From Embiotoca jacksoni (lineage: Eukaryota > Chordata > Actinopteri > Embiotocidae), in NCBI GenBank assembly GCA_022577435.1, contig JAKOON010000058.1, positions 960,001 through 1,024,000 on the forward strand: a stretch of DNA of 64,000 nt, given 5' to 3'. Each line of letters begins with the position of its first letter. The first letter of the stretch is position 1. The notes under the pieces were generated by a model that had not been told where the DNA came from, did not search any database, and saw nothing but the letters and a program-made list of their open reading frames with translations. Of the stretch, positions 57,506-64,000 are shown in pieces. The translations under genes were made by a program, and so were the position numbers.

Positions 57506-57960
57506 TTCAAAGCTCCCGATGCAATTAATTTATTAACAACACTGATGAAGAGCAATCTGCTCAAAAATAAAATCACTGATGCTGTTGTGTTAATAAATGA
57601 TTTGCATTGGGACCTTTCAGTGTGCATAATTTACTTCCCAACCATTCATTAAATTGCCCCAACCTCTTATCAGTAGATGACCCAGTGTCACCGTGCACGG
57701 CTGGCTAGATTACTGAGGTAAAAAGTATTTTGAATTGCAGCCCCTTTACGTGTAAACTAAATTCAATTTATTTGTAGTTAACCTGAGTTGCTTTATATAC
57801 TATATGGCTGAGAATGACGTGCATGATTCACATCCAATTCAATAGACAAGAGACAGTTTAATATCTTACATGATTACCTGAATCGGACAGTTGCCGGATA
57901 AAACACACGGGACATTCAGCAAACCTGTCTGAGATTTTGGATCGGATCGTTCATGTGTGC
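57506..57960 (+). repeat. Dispersed repeat R1, copy 2 (hammerhead-like hairpin at its start)
   Basis: Same orientation and same order of anchors as 28611-29169, but about 100 bp shorter because it lacks the A-rich insertion and some internal bases. No ISL2EU-like sequence precedes it here, which shows that R1 is an independent repeat. No open frame. Confidence 0.75.
57512..57614 (+). ncRNA. Hammerhead-ribozyme-like hairpin, copy 2
   Basis: Arms 57512-57537 and 57589-57614 form a long imperfect stem I. The core CTGATGA (57542-57548) matches the hammerhead consensus exactly. GAGC/GCTC (57550-57553 and 57559-57562) with loop AATCT makes a perfect 4-bp stem II. AAAA (57563-57566) stands where GAAA is expected, and ATC/GAT (57572-57574 and 57578-57580) can form a short stem III. 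This copy keeps the CUGAUGA that copy 1 lost, and copy 1 keeps the GAAA that this one lost. Both therefore descend from a better ancestor. An extra A before stem II is shared by both copies. Confidence 0.5.
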
Positions 57961-59654
57961 TCTTTGCCCACTTAGACTGGTTTGAGCTGGTGGAAACGCA
58001 AGAGTGATTTAACCTTAAAAATGACACTACAATTGCCCAAAATTGTCTTCACCGACACACTCCTTGTTGCTCCTTTTAGCCATCTGGGATGCCAGGTTCA
58101 TGTTGAGCCACAACAATGGCAGATCAATGCAAGCGCAGAAAAAAGCTCCTTGCACTGTACTAAACTGCAAATACATTTGGATCCATGCTCAGTGGCTTTG
58201 CACCAATTTAAAAATAGGTCCCCTTAATGATTTCTATGAAGAAGAAGAAAAGCACATTGAAGATTAAGAGTTGTCTGATTTTCTGCCACAAGACTGACTC
58301 TTAGATTAAAAGACTCCCTGACAGGGATATTTCTGCTGCCTATATCCTATGACTTCAACTCCACAGGCTTCCAATTCATCGCTCCCATCAGCTTGTATTT
58401 TATTATCTTTTTCCTGGTTAACGTAAGGCTCTCACCTCCCACTATGATTCTTAGTACAGTATTCCCACTGGCATCAAAACAATTTTCAGAGACACTATTA
58501 GTTTTAATAGCATAATATGTCATTGCAAAATATCTTGAACGTATTAAGCTTTGGGGAATTAATGATTGTGGGGTTAGGGATGGGTTAAAGGCTAACATAG
58601 CCAAACATGATTTCTTTTAAAAAAAAGTATTCATATTATACTCTTTACTTATAAATCTTAGTGAGTATCCTGATTCCCAATAGCAATTAAATCATGTATA
58701 TAAACCCAATTTCTTTCATTCTATATTAGAAAACTGCACATGGTGTGTTCCCTTCTAATGCTCCAGATCAAATTCAAACTTGTAAAACATTTCAAATTAT
58801 TTAAAAAAAGACCATTGTTGCACTATGAGAAAAAAGTGCTTCCACTGAATGGCCTTTACCTGCTCCAGTCACTCAGGAGTGTAATCCCATGCTGGCGGGT
58901 ACAGCAGACCTCAGCAGTGACCATCACTTAAAGGAGGGAAAGAAACTGCTTCTGTACCAATCAAACTTGTAAGTATTACATCATGTTCAAGGTGTGCAGT
59001 TGTCAAGGATATATTGTATGTCAAACATATAATCACGTATACTTATCGAAGACGTGTGTGTGCGCTCTCCGACTCGAGCTCTGGATGATTTAGAGTAAAT
59101 CCAAGCTAACTATAGCACCAGGGGCATGACAGGTGGAAGGCAGCTTCCAGTGTAGTTGCAGGTATCGATAAATTCTCCTTTGACTATTTATCACAGCAGG
59201 CAACTGTCCTTCCAGCTTTCACATGGTCCACTCTCAACACTCATATTTTATTGAACCATCTCACTGCTGCTTGCTCACTCACTGCAATATAATGTCAACT
59301 CTCTGCTGCTGCTGTAAGTTTGCCAGTGACCATTGTCAGGGGAGACTGGTGGTCCAACTGATCTGAGATCCTTTTGAAAGAGGACTTTGTGAGTATACAG
59401 TATTTTGTCTTCCACACAGCGCTTTTACTAAGCTCTGACACATTACCACCCTGGAGGTCCCTGTACCACGAGCAGGCTGCATCTCTTATTACAACACAAC
59501 ACAATGCCTTTGTTAGAAGGATACCAAGCATGGGACTTTCAGTGAAGAGGCCAGCTGGTAGAATTATGACTAAAATGGGTGCAGCATTGTTATGCTCAAT
59601 TTCTTTTGCATCAAATTTGAGTCAGACCTCTTTGATTTCGACTTTTGATTCGGT
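57961..59654. other. Unique DNA, no gene seen
   Basis: Overlapping frames of 74 to 85 codons around 57982-58604 have no recognised domain. CCACCCTGGAGGTCC recurs at 59449-59463 and 44779-44793. Confidence 0.45.
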
Positions 59655-59790
59655 GGAGCCCTGTGATGGACTGGTGATCTGTCCAGGATGTACCCTGCCT
59701 TCGCCTGAAGTCAGCTGGGAAAGGCTCCATACTCCCCGTGACCCTACACAGGACAAGGTGGGAATAGAAAATGGATGGATGAATGATTAG
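59655..59790 (+). mobile_element. LINE 3' tail fragment (Rex/L2-type)
   Basis: GAGCCCTGTGATGGACTGGT, CTGTCCAGGATGTACCCTGC, AGCTGGGAAAGGCTCC, ACCCTACACAGGACAAG and AAAATGGATGGATGAATGA are the hallmark 3' end of a very abundant fish non-LTR retrotransposon. Its consensus reads CTGTCCAGGGTGTACCCCGCC ... ATGGATGGATGG. Only the tail is present, so the copy is strongly 5'-truncated. The plus frame of 138 codons upstream (59374-59790) is not convincing as ORF2 sequence. Confidence 0.88.
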
Positions 59791-60447
59791 GTGGATGTGA
59801 GGATGTCAGGACATGTGATGGGGACAAGGAGTCTTGCTGTATTTTTCAGGCAGAAATTTTGAAAAATTGCTTTGTGCTTAAAGGATTTAAGGAATGATAA
59901 ATCCTTCAGAACGCCTCTATCTTGAGCATTGACATTGATCTTTATCTTTCCACAAAACCCTTTTCAACCCTTAAAGATCTTATTTTGTATAAAATAAGGT
60001 GAGATTTCCATGTGTTTTTATCATAATGTAGGTCTAGGTGCTATATAAATACTGTGGAAGTGTCAACATGCTCAGTCCATAAAGAAATACACAGCACATA
60101 TTCAGCAGCTGAATAATTTAGACTTGAAAACTCACAATTGTGTCATATGGTCACCCTCTGCGCAGCAGACTGTCAAGCCTGGTATTTAGGTGTAAAAAAA
60201 AACAAACATGAAGTGCTCCTTTAGTCACAAAGCCAGCAAGCTTTGAAGAGAGAGACACTAAACAGAGAGTTGATGTAAAACAATATTGGAATGTTATAAC
60301 CGAATTAAACAAAAAAATATCTTCCTAATGATATCAAGGCCGTAAAAAAACACATCCCATATTTAACACAAGTGTATATGGGACCTTTAAAGTAAGATTT
60401 CATCTCACTGCAGTGATATTTACTCTACATTCATCCCATCAAACCGG
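59791..60447. other. Unique DNA, no gene seen
   Basis: CTAGGTGCTATATAAATACT at 60034-60053 is LINE/SINE-tail-like but too short to call. Confidence 0.45.
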
Positions 60448-60692
60448 TTATCCAGATCCGATTTCGTTGCAGCCAAAAATGATACTCCGATTGAAGCGAG
60501 GAGGTTTTCTATGAACTCTGGTATACAGGTTCCAATTCTCTTTGACGGATACACCACATCCCTGCATCTTCCCATACAAACTTTATGTTGCTAAGCAATA
60601 TGTTAATGTGTTCTGTGTCAACAAGCAGTTCCTGGATTTTGATGTTGACCCAGATGTTGTCCACATATGTAAATCAGTGCTGTTCACTGTAA
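60448..60692 (-). pseudogene. Penelope-like element, reverse transcriptase fragment
   Basis: The minus strand from about 60670 reads TYVDNIWVNIKIQELLVDT, then EHINILLSNIKFVWED. This matches the Penelope-like RT active-site block (YVDDTWV-IKTQEV ... HIN--D-NIKFT-ED). The second catalytic Asp of YVDD is Asn here (60656-60658). After a deletion or frameshift near 60565 another frame gives LYTRVHRKPPRFNRSIIF, the conserved VYRKPT-T--YL-F segment. About 15 residues between the two blocks are missing. Upstream RT motifs are not readable. It lies on the same strand as, and 5' of, the GIY-YIG fragment at 55.1-55.6 kb, the order expected within one element, but 5 kb away instead of under 1 kb. Confidence 0.85.
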
Positions 60693-61110
60693 AGAATTCA
60701 TGTATTTGGACAGAAGTTTAGCAAAACTATACTTGATCTGGAATTACTGTGGTTTGTCTTTTGAAATCTGATGGTTTCATCTTTTTCCAAGTCAAAGTAC
60801 TTGGATGTTTTTAATGTTGCACTGAAGATTGATGTTTACTAGATGCTCGAAAATGTACAGCGTGTGAAATATTTCTTATGTACAGTGTATTGAGATGCAG
60901 GATGGTATGGGATGGATACCTTGATTTAAAGACCGTTGCTTCATGCATCTGTAATTGTGGCCATGACCTTTTTCTTGTTGCTTGTGTGGATCCTGCTTGA
61001 AAGTTGCAATACTTTAGTCCCAAGCAGCACAGTAGCAAGCAGTTTCCAACAATTTTACATGGTTAGTAAAACCTATAAAACAACCCCTTCTTGTAACAAT
61101 AAGTCAGTGA
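60693..61110. other. Unrecognised DNA, no gene seen
   Basis: The region upstream of the RT fragment could hold older RT sequence, but stops are frequent in all minus frames. Confidence 0.4.
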
Positions 61111-61112
61111 GC

Positions 61113-61282
61113 ACTGATGTTATTGAACCTGTTGAACCTGTTCAATAACATCTGTTCTCACTTGCAAATCCACCAAATGTGATTCAACATAAATGAAGCA
61201 CGACAATGCTGCATCTATTTTAGACACAGCAATACCAGGCGGCCTCTTCACGGAGAATGTGCCAGACCTCCAGGGTGGAAAG
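61113..61282 (+). repeat. Dispersed repeat R2, copy 2, with palindrome
   Basis: CACTGATGTTATTGAA, CACCAAATGTGATTCAACA, AAATGAAGCACGACA, CTGCATCTATT and GGCGGCCTCTTCA match 43795-43925 in order. Near its start a perfect 13-bp inverted repeat, GATGTTATTGAAC (61116-61128) / GTTCAATAACATC (61140-61152), encloses an 11-base loop. It has no counterpart in the other copy. The end contains CTCCAGGGTGGAAAG, also found inverted at 44.78 kb. Confidence 0.6.
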
Positions 61283-61720
61283 GGTTAAGTATAATTCACA
61301 TGACCCCAGCAACCATCGTGTGGCATTCAAATACCTGATAACAACCCAAGACCAAAGCAGCACATAATGCACAGCACCCAAATGAGTAAAAACTGTTTTT
61401 TTTTTAACGTTAATAGTAACAGCTTTTACTTGCAGCTGATCGGGGGATTCCGGAGTCATTTCCAAAGAGATCATCCATTATCCTTTGTTGTTCTGGAAAG
61501 CTATTGAGCTCTCTCTCTCTTTCTCTCCCTCTGATTGGTCCATGTATCTCCCCATGGGCACAGGAGGAAACTTAATGAAACTTCGCCAGACAAAGACACC
61601 AGTAATTGTTTATCGATCTATATCAATAAGCACAAAGCTCATCTGTGAACAACAACTTATTCCAATAAAGCCAAAACAAAGAAAAGCAGCAGGTGTTGAT
61701 AACTCCGTTAGTAATGCATT
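61283..61720. other. Unique DNA, no gene seen
   Basis: A (CT)n patch at 61509-61520. The 123-codon frame 61485-61856 reads into the next CA array and has no domain. Confidence 0.5.
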
Positions 61721-61781
61721 ACACACACGCACGCACGCACGCATGCACACACACACACACGCACACACACACACGCACGCA
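61721..61781. repeat. (CA)n/(CGCA)n compound microsatellite
   Basis: ACGC units around 61727-61741 and 61775-61781 flank CA runs. Confidence 0.95.
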
Positions 61782-62366
61782 GAGATTTTACTGGCACACT
61801 TTAACATGAATGAATACAAATGTGTACACAAACACAGAAATGGCAAAGGGAAATAAAAACGGCAAATGAGCTCAAACAATAATGATTAAAACTGTCTGTC
61901 ATGTCTTTTTATGGATTTAATTAGGATGGTCTATAACTACAACAGCTCTGAGGTAGCACGAAGGAATAAACTGGCTGGCATTCCTGCTGCTGAACAGGTC
62001 TTGAGCCAGAAGCTGAACCCCCACCAGCTGAAGTACCACTGATCTGCGGCTGTGTCTGACCTCTGGCCTTGATATGAGGAACTTTTCTCCCAGATCTGAA
62101 CGTTTATCACACCTAGTTATTTGACTGTTCTTGTTACTGCAGTTTTTACAAGCTGTGAACGTGCACTGAGATGTCAGTCACACAGTCAAACTTGTGATTT
62201 ACACACAAAATCACTGGTGTGATACCTAACATGTTGACGCTGCCATTAGAGACAGGTACGAAGGAGAGGCTGTTGCTATGGTAACACTGAGCGACATCAT
62301 TGGCAATAACTACTGCAGATGAGAGGGTGTTTGTGGCATGCATACAAAAGAAGTAGTGCTCCTATG

Positions 62367-62368
<2 letters not shown>
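61782..62368. other. Unique DNA, no gene seen
   Basis: No open frame over 70 codons and no recognised repeat. Confidence 0.5.

Positions 62369-62426
<58 letters not shown>
62369..62426. repeat. (GT)n microsatellite, 29 units
   Basis: A pure tract. Confidence 0.97.
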
Positions 62427-62427
<1 letters not shown>

Positions 62428-63769
62428 ACAGTTTGTACTATCCTGGATAATTTGGAGTATGTGTACACTTTACAACCAAGCTTTGGTGTCCCCGTTCAGC
62501 CTGACAAACATTACAAAAACACAGTTTACACATGCTTACGTCACAGACTCCACCTTAACCCACTCAGTCATCAGGGTTGCTGTAAAACGGTGGATACATT
62601 ATTTGTGTCATAACCCCGGGAATAATACACATTTATCTGGCTTAATAAGGATTGTGTGAACTCATTTGGCTGAATATGTTTGTTCATTTATATGTAAAAG
62701 TCCTGCAGAATAGGTTTAAAATTACAAGGAACTTTTCCCTCCAAATCATAATGCAGTACAAACTAAAGTTATTGGTTCAGTGACTTATGAGTATGGAATC
62801 TCGACACTGTGGAAAATATTTTTTTCCAAAATGTAGGCCATACAAATTACCCTTCAAAATAGTCATAAAATACAACAAAACATTAATGATAGCAACAATT
62901 TACGGCTGCATCTCAAAGTAACAAGCTACCATGACCAACACAATTATTTCCAACCAGGGGTAACTGAACCCGAGGGAGTACCTCTGCAGATTCCAAAGGG
63001 TATGTGGAAAGATTAGCCCAATGGTTCTTATTTAATTTTAATTTTTTTGCAGGTATTTAGTGAAAAAAACGAAATTACTAGAAGAGATATAAAACTCCAC
63101 TTTTCCATAAAAATCACTTTTTATACAAACATGCAGCCCACAGTGCTTCACATAGCAAAATTAAAACAACAGACAAAAACGGGCATTGAATAAAAGTTTC
63201 CAAGACAAAATATTACAACAAAACAATCACATGTTGAAAATAAACGAGTAAAAGTCAATAGAATGGAATTAAATAAATACCAGGGATTAGAATAACATAT
63301 AAAAAAATAAAAAATAAAATAAAAAAATGGTTAAAACTTAAAAACTAAGGCTCTAACATTACTCCCAGCTGCTCCTGTTAGCTGTGTTTCAGCACAATGG
63401 ATAGCTCAGCTGTGGTTTCAGAACCATGGACAGCACTCTTTGTTGTTCGTGTCAGGCTGCTTTCTTTCTGTGGTTTTAAATATAAGTTTTGGACCTTAAA
63501 CCATTATCGCCTCATTTTAAGAATTAAAAGGCAGAAGGGACACAGCAGGTTAGTGGTGGGACAGTCGGAGAAAGAAAGTAAAAGGGAGGCAAAGACAGCG
63601 ATCTACAAACCGAAACAGCTGAGAGAGATGTTTTGCTCTGATTGATACAGGTATTCTCTCATTTTTGAAACAGTATGCTGTTATTTAGTCTTTTGAGTGT
63701 AATGCATGGTTTCCTGTTTGTATTTGTAATACTTCTTTTACTCATGTACAGTTGGGTTGTTAATCTATT
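62427..63769. other. Unique AT-rich DNA, no gene seen
   Basis: An (AAAAT)n-like patch lies at 63300-63327. The 82-codon plus frame at 63397-63645 has no recognised domain. Confidence 0.5.
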
Positions 63770-63850
63770 TGTGACTAAAAAGCACTTTGGATCGACTCCT
63801 GTTTTTAAATGTGCTACAAAAGTGACTGAAATGTCAATTGTGATGCAATA
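63770..63850 (+). mobile_element. LINE 3' tail-like fragment
   Basis: AAAAAGCACTTTGGATCGAC, TCCTGTTTTTAAATGTGCTA and CAAAAGTGACTGAA resemble the fish non-LTR tail AGCACTTTGGGTCAACTCCT ... AAATGTGCTATATAAATAAA. Short and diverged. Confidence 0.5.
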
Positions 63851-63906
63851 ACATTCACATGAAAATAAATGCTGAATATTGAAATGAAGACAGTGAGTTT
63901 GTATTT

Positions 63907-63909
<3 letters not shown>

Positions 63910-63952
<43 letters not shown>
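63910..63952. repeat. (CA)n microsatellite, 21 units
   Basis: A pure tract close to the window end. Confidence 0.97.
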
Positions 63953-63954
<2 letters not shown>

Positions 63955-64000
63955 TACAAGCCAGTCTAGCAGGTAGCCATTGGGAATAAATAAGTTGTTG

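Overview
The window looks like intergenic or intronic DNA from a ray-finned fish, probably a percomorph. No intact protein-coding gene, tRNA, rRNA or CRISPR array is supported anywhere in the 64 kb. The fish assignment rests on three things: very dense CA/GT microsatellites (about two dozen tracts of 30 bp or more); a TE set typical of teleosts (Tc1-like, Penelope-like, Harbinger/ISL2EU-like, hAT-like MITEs, LINE 3' tails, a tRNA-type SINE); and long AT-rich unique stretches between them. Nearly all the longer open frames are microsatellite read-through (Thr-His, Val-Cys or Phe-Leu-Ser runs), or short frames that open at non-ATG codons. Family names are recognised from memory of teleost repeats, not from a search.

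Layout. 0-10 kb: unique AT-rich DNA with a (TA)n tract, a degenerate AGTCCAA minisatellite (2.88-3.33 kb), an enhancer-like stretch (5.3-5.9 kb), a GT tract, and a (CA)/(GT) inverted pair (9.35-9.61 kb). 10-26 kb: two decayed Tc1-like transposase pieces (10.7 and 21.2 kb), a LINE 3' tail (13.8 kb), a Tc1-type terminal fragment (14.3 kb), a degenerate AT-rich minisatellite (16.3 kb), and a 13-mer repeated three times (25.2-25.8 kb). 27-32 kb: an ISL2EU/Harbinger-like piece with a broken Myb/SANT-like frame (28.07-28.6 kb), abutting a dispersed repeat that starts with a hammerhead-ribozyme-like hairpin (28.61-29.17 kb); TAAT-rich unique blocks; and a LINE end with a 160-bp GATA array. 32-47 kb: compound microsatellites, a second copy of the AT-rich minisatellite beside a MITE terminus (37.3-37.8 kb), a 650-bp purine tract (38.6-39.26 kb), a hAT-like MITE (42.33-42.85 kb) and further TAAT- or octamer-bearing unique DNA. 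47-64 kb: a fish dispersed repeat (47.2-47.8 kb), a SINE with a clear pol III A box (49.64 kb), Penelope-like GIY-YIG and reverse transcriptase fragments on the minus strand (55.1-55.6 and 60.45-60.69 kb), the second hammerhead-like repeat (57.5-57.96 kb) and two LINE tails (59.7 and 63.8 kb).

The most interesting structure is a long hairpin enclosing a CTGATGA / stem / GAAA-type core, present in two diverged copies 29 kb apart. A third, weaker core lies downstream of the Penelope-like GIY-YIG fragment. Penelope-like elements are known to carry hammerhead ribozymes, so these may be relics of one or more Penelope-type retroelements or their non-autonomous derivatives. There is no operon or pathway to describe. 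If the window has a function, it is most likely in the TAAT- and octamer-rich unique blocks, which resemble distal enhancers of developmental genes; that is inference only.
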